Assembly: GCA_913056215.1 (NCBI GenBank)
Contig: CAJXMN010000011.1
Span: 1-44,317, forward strand
Direction of reading: 5' to 3'
Source of the DNA: an uncultured Flavobacteriales bacterium
GTDB lineage: Bacteria > Bacteroidota > Bacteroidia > Flavobacteriales_D > Crocinitomicaceae
DNA: 44,317 nucleotides
Of the stretch, positions 8,673-17,705 are shown one piece after another. The first letter of the stretch is position 1, and each line of letters starts with the position of its first letter. The notes below the pieces were generated by a model. It worked only from the letters and a program-made list of their open reading frames with translations. It ran no database searches and had not been told where the DNA came from. Made by a program: the position numbers and the translations under genes.

Positions 8673-9413
8673 TTACTTCACACCGTAATAAATTGTCGCG
8701 ATACCTCCTGAAACCAATTTAGAACGAACGTCTCTGTACCCCACCTTTTCAAGAATTTCTTTAAAAGCCTGTCCTTCAGGGAAAGCCTGCACAGATTCCG
8801 GGAGATAGGAATACGCAGAGGCGTCTTTAGAAATTGATTTGCCGAGCAGCGGAATAATATATTTTGAATAAAAACCGAGAGCTTGCTTTACAGGGGATTT
8901 TTTCGGTTTTGAGAATTCGAGTATAACGGCCATGCCCCCTGTATTGAGCACGCGTAACATTTCGGCAAGCCCCTTTTCCAGGTTTTCGTAGTTGCGCACA
9001 CCAAACCCAACGGTAAGCGCATCGAAGGTTCCATCTTCGAAAGGCAGATGTTCAGAATCTCCATATTCCATGGATATGATATTATCCACACCGCGCTTTT
9101 TCATTTTAATGCGACCCTGCTCCAACATTCCATTGGAAATATCTACCCCCACTACCTGATTTGGATTGAGTTTTAAAGCTTCAATAGCAAAATCCCCCGT
9201 ACCTGTAGCGAGATCAATAATTTTTTTAGGTCCTAGAGGTTTTAGTAGTTTGATCGCTTTTTTCCGCCACAATTTATCGATACCAAGTGATAAAAAATGA
9301 TTGAGAAAGTCATAACGCTCAGAGATGTTATCGAACATCTCAGCAACTTCTTCTTTCTTGGACTGATCCGATTTATTATAAGGTTTTACGACCTTTTTTT
9401 CTTTTGCACTCAT
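8673..9413 (-). CDS. ubiE: Demethylmenaquinone methyltransferase (UbiE/MenG)
   Basis: A 246-residue SAM-dependent methyltransferase that performs the last step of menaquinone synthesis, methylation of demethylmenaquinone. Conserved blocks are MFDNISERYDFLNHFLSLGID near the N-terminus, the SAM motif IIDLATGTGDFAIEAL, VGVDISNGMLEQGR and ALTVGFGVRNYENLEKGLAEM. The Bacteroidota use menaquinone, so MenG function is more likely than ubiquinone synthesis. Its ATG overlaps the trkH stop by one base (TAATG on the minus strand), and it is last in the four-gene operon that ends at the hairpin near 8660. Confidence 0.95.
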   Translation of the reverse strand: MSAKEKKVVKPYNKSDQSKKEEVAEMFDNISERYDFLNHFLSLGIDKLWRKKAIKLLKPLGPKKIIDLATGTGDFAIEALKLNPNQVVGVDISNGMLEQGRIKMKKRGVDNIISMEYGDSEHLPFEDGTFDALTVGFGVRNYENLEKGLAEMLRVLNTGGMAVILEFSKPKKSPVKQALGFYSKYIIPLLGKSISKDASAYSYLPESVQAFPEGQAFKEILEKVGYRDVRSKLVSGGIATIYYGVK

Positions 9414-11239
9414 TATCCTATCATTGTATGTCCCAAAGGATATTTATATTTTCTACTCATTACTTGCTTTCCAAACAAGTAGGCGAGTGTTAATGTTCCC
9501 ACACGACCTATAAACATCGCGACAATTAATACATATTTGCCAGGAGTCGATAATTCTGCCGTAATTCCCATTGATAAACCTACCGTACTCGCAGCCGAAA
9601 CATGTTCAAAAATAATATCCATTAATGAAAATTGACCAGCTTCTATAGCACCTTGCTCCGTGATTAATAGCACAAAAATACCAGCTAAATTCCCTACAAT
9701 AAAAAACACAAAGATGGAGTATGCTTTTAACACTAAATCATTACTCAACGTGCGCTTGAACAGCTCTAAATGAGGTTTCCTGCGGATCGTAGAAATTACT
9801 GATGCCACCATTACTCCAAACGTTGATACGCGGATACCACCACCTGCAGAACTCGAACCTGCACCGATAAACATCAGAAATAAAAAGAACACGAGAACGG
9901 GCAAACTTAAAGCGGATGTGTCAACAGTATTGAATCCAGCATTTCTTGTGGTCATAGACTCAAACAATGCAGTCACTATCGTTCCAAGACTTGATTTCCC
10001 ATCTAAGGTATTATCGTACTCAAAGATCAGGAAGATAACCGCACCTGCTATCAGTAATCCAAGTGTGAAATAAAGCGAGATCTTTGTTCCGAGTTGCACT
10101 GTTTTCCACGGATAACGCATTCGTTCACGAAGTCGTTTTAACTGAAATAAATCAAACAAATAGATCATTCCAAATCCTCCCAAAAAAAACAATACCAATA
10201 TTACAAGGTGAAAGCCGTAGTTCCCTACTACTTGTTCATTCATCATCCCCCCGGGAATAATAGAAAGGCCCGCATTACAAAATCCAGAGACCGCATGAAA
10301 TACAGATTGAAAGATATGGTCTGCAGGAGCCGCAAACAACCCTACAGGTTCCAGTAAAAAATAAATCAAAACAAATCCGATGAATTCTATAGCCAAGGTC
10401 CACTTTACGATACGAGCGAACATGTTTTCCGTATCAAGAAAAGATTGTTGATTGACAAAATCTTCGATTACATCATGCTGTTTCAACCCTACTCCAAATT
10501 TTGCTATAAGCAAATAAAGTGCTGCAAAAGCGATCGTATTCAAAGCTCCAATCTGAATCAAAAAAAGAACAACCATCTGCCCTTTGAAAGTCAACGCGGT
10601 AGCAATATCGATTGTAGTCAAACCTGTTACACTCGTAGAAGACATGGATAAAAAGATAGAGTCCGTGAAACTGACATCTACCGAAGCAACAGTCATTTCA
10701 GGCAGCATGAGTAGTCCAGAACCAATCAATACAATACTACCGATAGACATCGTGAAAAGCAATCCAGGATGGATTTTAAACCATTGCCTGAAATCGCGCT
10801 TCTTAAAAATTTCTGTAAAGATATAGATGATAAAAAAGATCTGTACAAAAACATTCGAGAAGTCGGAAAAGCCCTCTATCCCAAGCCAAGTGAAAAATTT
10901 GGAAAGGAGTAACGTGTCGAAAAAATTATAAGCAATACCTTCAGCAAACAGCACCAGAACAATCAAGGATTCTCCCCAATTCTTTCGAATATAATGAAGC
11001 GGCTGAAAATCGTAGACTAGTTTAACTATAAAGCGAAGAATATAGAAAATAAAGCTATATTCAATGATGCGCATGAGCGCCTCTCTCGAGTCTGTTGTTT
11101 GAGGAAAACCATAATAATAAATCAACACGCCGATCATCGACAGCGCCACTAATATATGCGCCCACCGAAAAATCTTCAATGCGGTGTCTTTGGAATTGTA
11201 TAACCGCAAGTTCGCCGCCTCTCGAAACTGTTCTAGCAT
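9413..11239 (-). CDS. TrkH/KtrB-family potassium uptake protein
   Basis: A 608-residue membrane protein of the superfamily of K+ transporters. Four pore-loop filter segments with the key glycines are visible: STSVTGLTT, AVSGFCNAGLS, TTRNAGFNT and AASTVGLSMG. It is longer than typical KtrB (about 450) because of an extra N-terminal region of about 150 residues containing roughly four hydrophobic segments. A regulatory RCK subunit (TrkA/KtrA) would be expected but is not in the window. The start overlaps the end of rfaE1 by 7 nt, and the stop overlaps the ubiE start by 1 nt, indicating translational coupling. A role in ion homeostasis is inferred from family membership. Confidence 0.9.
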   Translation of the reverse strand: MLEQFREAANLRLYNSKDTALKIFRWAHILVALSMIGVLIYYYGFPQTTDSREALMRIIEYSFIFYILRFIVKLVYDFQPLHYIRKNWGESLIVLVLFAEGIAYNFFDTLLLSKFFTWLGIEGFSDFSNVFVQIFFIIYIFTEIFKKRDFRQWFKIHPGLLFTMSIGSIVLIGSGLLMLPEMTVASVDVSFTDSIFLSMSSTSVTGLTTIDIATALTFKGQMVVLFLIQIGALNTIAFAALYLLIAKFGVGLKQHDVIEDFVNQQSFLDTENMFARIVKWTLAIEFIGFVLIYFLLEPVGLFAAPADHIFQSVFHAVSGFCNAGLSIIPGGMMNEQVVGNYGFHLVILVLFFLGGFGMIYLFDLFQLKRLRERMRYPWKTVQLGTKISLYFTLGLLIAGAVIFLIFEYDNTLDGKSSLGTIVTALFESMTTRNAGFNTVDTSALSLPVLVFFLFLMFIGAGSSSAGGGIRVSTFGVMVASVISTIRRKPHLELFKRTLSNDLVLKAYSIFVFFIVGNLAGIFVLLITEQGAIEAGQFSLMDIIFEHVSAASTVGLSMGITAELSTPGKYVLIVAMFIGRVGTLTLAYLFGKQVMSRKYKYPLGHTMIG

Positions 11240-12222
11240 CGAATATCGAGTTTTTGAACCTCTTGTAACAAACGATCCGCATCAATGGCTACAACGCCTG
11301 GATATTCACAAACGATTCCGCCGGCTAAATTCGCGATCTCGGCAATATTTTGTGGCGACTGACCTGCAGTTAGGCACAATGTCGCCACAGCAATTACTGT
11401 ATCGCCAGCACCCGATACATCCGTAATATTCCGATGATGAGCAGCGCTGCTGTAGTATTCGTTTTTATGACGCATCAACACCCCATGTTCACTCATCGTT
11501 ACAAACAAATATTCACTTTTTATGCGTCCTTCCAAATCATCTATGGCAGCTTTAACAGCATCTTGATCTCCACCATCGATCGTCGTTCCCAAACCTTCCC
11601 CTAATTCTTTTAAATTGGGTTTAAAAAGCGTCACTTCTTTGTACGTTAAAAAATGATTCAATTTGGGATCAACTGTAGTCATCACCTGACATTCATTCGC
11701 ATAAGCTATGACTTGTTCAATGACCTTTTCAGTTAACGTTCCTTTGTTGTAATCTTCGAAGATGATGGCATCACATCCATCATCAACCAACTTCTTGACG
11801 GCATCTATTAAGTCATCTTCAGCGCGATCATCAATATCACTTGTTTGTTCCTGATCAATGCGCAGCAACTGCTGATTATTTCCAAGCACACGCGTCTTGA
11901 TCGTTGTTTGACGTTCTTTTGATGCTACGAGACCTGTAGTACCAATTTTGTGCTGCTCCAATAAACCATGAAGTTGCTCTCCAGCAGTATCATTTCCAAT
12001 AACTGAAGCCATCGTGACCTTCGCCCCCAAACTCGTCAGGTTTAGCGCGACATTAGCAGCTCCTCCCAAACGTTCTTCGCGTCCACTAAAATTAACAATC
12101 GGTACAGGTGCTTCGGGACTCATCCGATTGACTTTACCTTTAAGATACGCGTCAATCATCACATCACCAATGACGACAATGTGTTTTTTCGGAAACAATT
12201 CAAAAAGCTGTAGCGGTCTCAT
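11233..12222 (-). CDS. rfaE1: D-glycero-beta-D-manno-heptose-7-phosphate kinase (RfaE1/HldA-like)
   Basis: A 329-residue PfkB-family sugar kinase. The N-terminal VVIGDVMIDAYLKGKVNRMS and the C-terminal DVSGAGDTVIA (catalytic base Asp274) are diagnostic for the kinase half of HldE. It phosphorylates heptose-7-phosphate to the 1,7-bisphosphate in ADP-heptose synthesis for LPS inner core. The cytidylyltransferase half of fused HldE (RfaE2) is absent, so that activity must be encoded elsewhere. The pathway's last enzyme, HldD, is in this window at 29.1-30.1 kb. The start overlaps the aminotransferase stop by one base. Confidence 0.9.
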   Translation of the reverse strand: MRPLQLFELFPKKHIVVIGDVMIDAYLKGKVNRMSPEAPVPIVNFSGREERLGGAANVALNLTSLGAKVTMASVIGNDTAGEQLHGLLEQHKIGTTGLVASKERQTTIKTRVLGNNQQLLRIDQEQTSDIDDRAEDDLIDAVKKLVDDGCDAIIFEDYNKGTLTEKVIEQVIAYANECQVMTTVDPKLNHFLTYKEVTLFKPNLKELGEGLGTTIDGGDQDAVKAAIDDLEGRIKSEYLFVTMSEHGVLMRHKNEYYSSAAHHRNITDVSGAGDTVIAVATLCLTAGQSPQNIAEIANLAGGIVCEYPGVVAIDADRLLQEVQKLDIRC

Positions 12223-13415
12223 TATCTCAGTTTTTGCAAAGCATTGTCCATTCGCTGCATGGCTTCTTTTAACGTTTTTTCATCCGTTGCATAAGAAATA
12301 CGAACACAGTGCGGATCCCCAAATGCTTCACCAGTTACCACAGCTACCTGACACGTTTCCAACAGGTACATCGAAAGATCTGTTGCGTTATTTATGGTGT
12401 AATCGTCAACCGATTTACCAAAGAAACTGGTAATATCCGGAAAAAAGTAAAATGCCCCCTCCGGTTCATTGACCTTTACGCCTTCTATTTTTTTGAGTTC
12501 ATCCAGTACCAGTGCTCTGCGACTTTTAAATGCATTCAGCATATCGCTCAAAAAGCTCGGATCTTTCTTCATAGCAACAATTGCGGCACGCTGTGCTATA
12601 GCATTTGCTCCACTCGTAAATTGTCCCTGTACCTTTGAACAAGCAGCAGCAATCGTTTTTGGAGCACCGATGTAGCCAATCCGCCAACCTGTCATTGCCC
12701 AGGCCTTAGAAACACCATTAACCGTAACAACTTGATCGTAAATCTCTTCAAATTGAGCCAAACTTTCGTGTTTTGATTTAAAGTTAATATGCTCGTATAT
12801 TTCATCACTTAAAGCGACAACATGTTTATTTTTAGACAAAACATCCGCAATACTCTTCAATTCTCCTCTTGAATAGACAGATCCCGTCGGGTTGCAAGGG
12901 GTAGAAAACATGATCAGTTTAGTACGAACAGAAATATGTGGTGCCAATTCTTCACCGCTCACCTTAAAGTCGGAATTGATATCTGCATTCACAATAATTG
13001 GAATACCGCCAGCCACCTTCACAATTTCAATATAAGAAACCCAATAAGGTGCGGGTATGATCACCTCGTCACCAGGGTTCACGAGACTCATCACCACATT
13101 GGCTATCGATTGCTTAGCGCCTGTCGAAACTACAATTTGATCTGGCGTATAGTGTAATTCATTATCGCGTTGAAATTTTTCACAGATCGCTTCGCGTAAT
13201 TCCTGATATCCTGGCACAGGAGTATAAGTGGTATAATTATCATCCATTGCCTGCTTGGCCTCTTCTTTGATAAAATTAGGGGTGTGAAAATCTGGTTCTC
13301 CTAAACTGAGAGAAATCACATCTTTCCCTTCACTTTTTAGTTCTCGGCTTTTCCGCGACATGGCGATAGTAGCCGATTCTTCCATGGCCAACAAACGATC
13401 TGATAGTTGTATCAT
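12222..13415 (-). CDS. Class I/II PLP-dependent aminotransferase (aspartate aminotransferase type)
   Basis: A 397-residue cytosolic enzyme of the aspartate aminotransferase subgroup (AspB/AspC-like). The PLP lysine is Lys237 in NGVSKAWAMTGWRIGY. STPCNPTGSVYS holds the asparagine that contacts PLP, and the C-terminal HCVRISYAT holds the substrate-carboxylate arginine. It probably interconverts aspartate and oxaloacetate with glutamate/2-oxoglutarate, although related enzymes also accept prephenate. It is first in the operon with rfaE1, trkH and ubiE. A promoter-like sequence lies just upstream. Confidence 0.9.
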   Translation of the reverse strand: MIQLSDRLLAMEESATIAMSRKSRELKSEGKDVISLSLGEPDFHTPNFIKEEAKQAMDDNYTTYTPVPGYQELREAICEKFQRDNELHYTPDQIVVSTGAKQSIANVVMSLVNPGDEVIIPAPYWVSYIEIVKVAGGIPIIVNADINSDFKVSGEELAPHISVRTKLIMFSTPCNPTGSVYSRGELKSIADVLSKNKHVVALSDEIYEHINFKSKHESLAQFEEIYDQVVTVNGVSKAWAMTGWRIGYIGAPKTIAAACSKVQGQFTSGANAIAQRAAIVAMKKDPSFLSDMLNAFKSRRALVLDELKKIEGVKVNEPEGAFYFFPDITSFFGKSVDDYTINNATDLSMYLLETCQVAVVTGEAFGDPHCVRISYATDEKTLKEAMQRMDNALQKLR

Positions 13416-13435
13416 TGAATTCTCGTATTTGAAAA

Positions 13436-13462
13436 CAAATTTAAAACTTTTTATTTGTTCAA
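13436..13462 (-). promoter_or_regulatory. Candidate promoter of the aminotransferase operon
   Basis: On the minus strand TTG (13460-13462) is followed 16 nt later by TAAATTTG (13436-13443), a perfect TAnnTTTG element. The spacer is slightly shorter than the usual 17-23 nt. The predicted transcript starts about 15 nt before the ATG at 13415. Confidence 0.45.
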
Positions 13463-13653
13463 TAGGACATACGATCGATTCATTGATGAAATTAAGGTCA
13501 TTTCAATAGGTTTTGCATGCTTATTCGTAGTTTATTCCATCTTCCTTAATGTCGACCTCAACCTATCAAGCAAGAAACAGTTCTGCCGAAATCTTTAAAA
13601 AGCTGCTCATTAGTAATACATGTCGTATGCTAAAACCCCATCAATATTTTTCT

Positions 13654-13661
13654 TAACTTTG
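13654..13661 (+). promoter_or_regulatory. -7 element directly before the CoA-binding gene (possible leaderless mRNA)
   Basis: TAACTTTG matches TAnnTTTG exactly and ends 5 nt before the ATG at 13667. Transcription from it would start at or within a few bases of the start codon. No clear TTG at -33 is present. Confidence 0.4.
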
Positions 13662-13666
13662 CGTGT

Positions 13667-14035
13667 ATGTCTGATCAAAAGAAAACACTCGTGTTAGGAG
13701 CTAGTGAAAACCCTTCACGTTACGCGAATATCGCAATACGTCGTTTGCAGGATCACAATCATCCTATAATAGCAATAGGCTATAAAGAAGGAAGTGTCAA
13801 TGGTACTAAAATCCAGAGGACATTTCCAACAGATGTCGATGTTAATACAGTTACACTGTACCTTTCAAAAAAAAATCAAGTTCAGTACTACGATGATATA
13901 GTAGCTTTAGCCCCTAGACGAGTAATCTTCAATCCGGGCACCCACAATCCGGAACTCATTGAATTACTCAACAAAGCTAAAATTGAGGTGGTACCTGCCT
14001 GCACATTAGTGATGCTGAGTACAAATGAGTATTAA
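13667..14035 (+). CDS. CoA-binding (Rossmann) domain protein, YccU-like
   Basis: A 122-residue single-domain protein. TLVLGASENPSRYANIAIRRL contains the CoA/nucleotide-binding loop GASxNPxRYA, and later blocks (IAIGYKEGSVNG, VTLYLSKKNQ, RRVIFNPGTHN, ACTLVMLS) match the CoA_binding_2 family (COG1832). The family resembles the CoA-binding domain of succinyl-CoA synthetase, but its physiological role is not established. It is divergent from the aminotransferase operon, and its promoter element is unusually close to the start codon. Confidence 0.85.
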   Translation: MSDQKKTLVLGASENPSRYANIAIRRLQDHNHPIIAIGYKEGSVNGTKIQRTFPTDVDVNTVTLYLSKKNQVQYYDDIVALAPRRVIFNPGTHNPELIELLNKAKIEVVPACTLVMLSTNEY

Positions 14036-14451
14036 AAATCCCCATGAGAACTAGAAGCAGCACCAATGAGAAAGCTCTAACCCAAATCAGCGGAAGCAGT
14101 ATTGACTTCATCTTTTTTGGTTCGATCAGTAAGCAATAATTTTAAACAATCACTCTATCATCTATCTTTCAAGAACCTTCTCAAGAGGTTTAAATTCACT
14201 TTAATAGTTGTAAGCTCAAAACACTTTGAACTTGCATTTGTGTTTTGAACAAAATCAGGTGCAGTATTCAATATTGCTAGTCAATGTAATCATTGCAATG
14301 CATCCCACTATAAAATTGCAGTTTCTAACTTCAATTCTATCATTCCATGTGGACCTAGCTCCGGCAATTATTCAATGCTTGACTGGTATCAACAAAAAAA
14401 GTCTGGACACTTACGCATCCAGACTTCTATATAACAAATATCTACAGATCA
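14036..14451. other. 416-bp region between convergent genes
   Basis: There is no open frame of note and no recognisable remnant on either strand. The only clear feature is the terminator of the minus-strand T9SS gene at 14394-14425, close to the right end of this stretch. Confidence 0.6.
14394..14425 (-). terminator. Rho-independent terminator of the Asp-box T9SS gene
   Basis: Read on the minus strand, AGTCTGGA pairs perfectly with TCCAGACT (8 bp) around a 10-nt loop and is followed by seven T's. It begins 26 bp after the stop codon of the 1028-residue protein. Confidence 0.85.
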
Positions 14452-17400
14452 CTACATCTTAACAAACTTCGTCGTCTGACGTTGTTGACCACTTTTCGCG
14501 CGGATCAAATAAGTTCCCTGTGGTAAATCTTCGGCGCTGAACATTATCTCATTTCGCCCGATGTGCGCATCTGTAATTGTAATGCTTTTCACCAATCTAC
14601 CAGAAATATTGAAGAATTGTATATCGAGATCATTATCCTCCTTCATATCCACGATCAACGTAGAGTTGTATCGAGATGGATTCGGATAAACTTCCATCGA
14701 GAATGCATCCTCTTCTTTTTTCTCAGCAATTGGATCAGGACCATTCACAGAAAGAACAGCTTCCGTTGACCATATACCACGACCAAACGTTCCAACATAC
14801 ACTTCTCCAGGACGGCGATTTCCTTCATTCCAACCCCTCCATGACTGACGTATTTCGTAAGAAGGTGTTCCAAAGAATTGATCATCACTCACATCGTCCC
14901 AGGTCGCTCCGCCATCCTCAGAAACGGATACACCTGCAGCTGTTGAGGCAAACAATAAATCACTGTCTTCACGATCAATAATCACATCATAGAATGCCAC
15001 ACCTCCCTGAGAGCCAACACTCGTAATTGACGGAGCGGCACTCGTTGCATCAGAAGATCGATAAGCAGAACCATTGAAACCTTGAACAGCAACGAGATCA
15101 TCAGGGTTATCTGGATCAACACCAATACCTTGGTAACTACCGGTTGCAACAGTGATCTTCTCTGTTTCTGTCATTCCAGGATCAACATCTATACTCGCTT
15201 TAGAAATGAAGTCTGGATCAGTTGAATAAATTGATCCCATGCTGTCTAGACGATAAATTGAACCACCTGAAGTAACGAACATGTGATTGAGATCACGACT
15301 CCAAGCTACGTCTACCTGAGAACTTCCGATGTTATCGATAAGGCGAACCCATTTCGGTTCAGCAATTGATAATCGGGCTGCATCACGCGTTCCCCATAAC
15401 TCACCTCCATTTTTGGTCGTACTAAATACGAACCAGGACTGGAAAGGATCTTGTACGCGAATACTGCTCCAGGCCACACCCAAGCGAATCGTGTCTTTAC
15501 GCATATTTAAAGTATCTCCTGCACCTACATTTGTACCAAAATAATTACTGTATGCAGAAACGGAACTTACTTCAATTGTATCAGGACCATTTGGAACATA
15601 AACCTCCAAGGTGTCACCCACAACCGGTGGATAAGCTCCAGATGCAGATGGGAAATAATCAAAAGGATATAATCCTAGATCGTAAGTAGCTCCAGAAATA
15701 TCATCTACCACTTCATACTCAGTTGTTGTTAATGTTGGATCATAGAACAATGTATCATCATAGAAAAGGGGATCTGGGGTAACAAAATCAATAGTATCAC
15801 CAGAAGCAAGACTTGGTACAGGGACTGTATCTCCAACATCATAATTCGCTTGCGGAACAAAAGTGATTGAATCTTTCGAGTTTTCATCATAAAATTCAGC
15901 AAAATGGAATTGCGTATGGAACGGGTGATCACCGGCCTCGCCAAAAGGCTGATATTGATTACCAGGCAAATCCGGAGTGAACGCATTTACTGTTTCACCA
16001 CCATCGCCACTTCTATTCATACTATTATATTGACTACTTGTAAAAATAACATCTGGGTTGAAGAAAGAAATCTCAGCTGTAAAACCGTCACCTCCAGAAA
16101 GTTGTCTAAACTCCTGGTAAGTAGCATTCGTGTGATCGTTGTACAACGAACCATTGTCTTGTGTACCACCAATTACTGCTCCATTACGGTCATAAGCTAT
16201 TGCGTAAAACTGCGTCACATTGTAACCGCGATTAGCAGGATAAAAAGTTTGTGCTTTATCTGTAGAAATACCAATTCCTCCGTCATTACCTATATAAAGT
16301 CTTTCATTGCTATCCCACTTCAACTCGTGGTTATCAGCATGCACATATAAAGGGCTTGTAGGATTCGCAAACCACAAGGATATTTTATTCCAACCTCCAG
16401 AAGGCGGATTGTTTATCTGCTGTTTCCATTCGTGTAAATCAATACCACCAACAATTACACGCTCCGCATCTGAAGGATCAAATGAAGCTACGGAATTATA
16501 TGTTCCTTGATTACGATAATCGATAACACCATTCGCTATATCAGCAGGTGTAGCAGGCGTGTGCTCGTGCCATGTTTGACCGTTGTCAAGTGAGATCCAC
16601 TGGCCTTGATTATTCGCTGAAGTCGTCGCCGCGTAAATCGAATATTGTCCATTTGACTTCTTTGGAGAAATTGCGTATTCAATTCGTGAAAAACCGCTCT
16701 GAGAAATTTCGTCTGGACCATTACCCGAAACTTCATCAAAATTTTGTCCCCAATCTGTTGAAACATAGGTTTTATTATTGCTAGCTGCAACAACAAGAAC
16801 CTCTCCATCATCGGAATAAGCCAACGTTCTGGCACCATTACCAGCATAAGGAGCGTGATTGTCCACGGTACCACCATAAGTATATTTCTTCAAACCTGCA
16901 TTGGTAGTGAAATAAACAGTTCCACTATGCTGGGTAGCGGCAACCCGATTTATTCGTGATTGATTATCTGTACCTGGAACAAGCTCCCAAGTATCACCAT
17001 CATCTGGTGTTACGAAAAGACCTTGACCAGCCCATGATTCATCTAAAGATCCAGTTGCTACATAAACGTTTCCTTCAGCATCCTGCTCTATTGATGAGAT
17101 GAATTGACCGCCAGGAAAGTTCTCGACACGGCTCCAAGTATCGGCTCCATTCAAGGACTTATAAAGTCCACCTGAAACACCACCAGCCCAAATAACATTA
17201 TTTTCATCATGGTCGACAAGAATTGCACGCGTACGACCTCCTATATTGTCAGGACCTTGTTCCGTCCAATTTACCGAAATCGCTTTTGTGCGGTTCTGTT
17301 TGTAGTTACTCATGACTTCACTGAGCCGTTCTTCGGTGATTACCTCGCCCGTTTCTACATCAATCATTTTACTTTTCAGCCACTCGCGCATATCGTTGGC

Positions 17401-17538
17401 ATCTTGAGATTGATTCAACGATTCGCGATTCTTCGTGTATTTCGAGGAAGCGTCATTTTGCAGACCGTTGGTCAACAATAACGATACTGCTACCGCCGCA
17501 ACACCCAAACCACTGATAATTATACTGTTCCGTTTCAT
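14452..17538 (-). CDS. Asp-box (BNR/sortilin-like) repeat protein with T9SS type A sorting domain
   Basis: A secreted 1028-residue protein with a signal peptide (about 1-26, MKRNSIIISGLGVAAVAVSL...). Asp-box repeats typical of beta-propellers are visible as SLNGADTWSRV, VTPDDGDTWELV, VSTDWGQNFDEV, SLDNGQTWHEH, STDKAQTFYPA and SEDGGATWDDV. Between about residues 535 and 690 the repeats are interrupted by an acidic insert rich in Asp, Thr and Tyr. The C-terminal 80 residues (EVYPNPSRYNSTLIV, FNISGRLVKSI, LPQGTYLIRA, TTKFVKM) form a type A T9SS sorting domain, so the protein is exported and anchored or released at the surface. The propeller alone does not define an enzyme activity. Confidence 0.9.
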   Translation of the reverse strand: MKRNSIIISGLGVAAVAVSLLLTNGLQNDASSKYTKNRESLNQSQDANDMREWLKSKMIDVETGEVITEERLSEVMSNYKQNRTKAISVNWTEQGPDNIGGRTRAILVDHDENNVIWAGGVSGGLYKSLNGADTWSRVENFPGGQFISSIEQDAEGNVYVATGSLDESWAGQGLFVTPDDGDTWELVPGTDNQSRINRVAATQHSGTVYFTTNAGLKKYTYGGTVDNHAPYAGNGARTLAYSDDGEVLVVAASNNKTYVSTDWGQNFDEVSGNGPDEISQSGFSRIEYAISPKKSNGQYSIYAATTSANNQGQWISLDNGQTWHEHTPATPADIANGVIDYRNQGTYNSVASFDPSDAERVIVGGIDLHEWKQQINNPPSGGWNKISLWFANPTSPLYVHADNHELKWDSNERLYIGNDGGIGISTDKAQTFYPANRGYNVTQFYAIAYDRNGAVIGGTQDNGSLYNDHTNATYQEFRQLSGGDGFTAEISFFNPDVIFTSSQYNSMNRSGDGGETVNAFTPDLPGNQYQPFGEAGDHPFHTQFHFAEFYDENSKDSITFVPQANYDVGDTVPVPSLASGDTIDFVTPDPLFYDDTLFYDPTLTTTEYEVVDDISGATYDLGLYPFDYFPSASGAYPPVVGDTLEVYVPNGPDTIEVSSVSAYSNYFGTNVGAGDTLNMRKDTIRLGVAWSSIRVQDPFQSWFVFSTTKNGGELWGTRDAARLSIAEPKWVRLIDNIGSSQVDVAWSRDLNHMFVTSGGSIYRLDSMGSIYSTDPDFISKASIDVDPGMTETEKITVATGSYQGIGVDPDNPDDLVAVQGFNGSAYRSSDATSAAPSITSVGSQGGVAFYDVIIDREDSDLLFASTAAGVSVSEDGGATWDDVSDDQFFGTPSYEIRQSWRGWNEGNRRPGEVYVGTFGRGIWSTEAVLSVNGPDPIAEKKEEDAFSMEVYPNPSRYNSTLIVDMKEDNDLDIQFFNISGRLVKSITITDAHIGRNEIMFSAEDLPQGTYLIRAKSGQQRQTTKFVKM

Positions 17539-17705
17539 AATCCTATTTAAAATTCAGTTTCATAACAAAATTGAACCGCCAATTTAAGCATAAATTTTTA
17601 ATTTCTTAATTTCTGTTAACTGCAATTCAAACTTATGTAAAATTAATACAAAATAAACTGTACTAAATTGTAAAGCATTTCAACTTTTAAAATAACTATA
17701 CATGT

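Noticed and set aside
12014-12433. Plus-strand 139-residue open frame
   Set aside because: It spans the antisense of both rfaE1 and the aminotransferase.
15904-16350. Plus-strand 148-residue open frame
   Set aside because: Antisense shadow of the Asp-box T9SS gene, with no recognisable domain.
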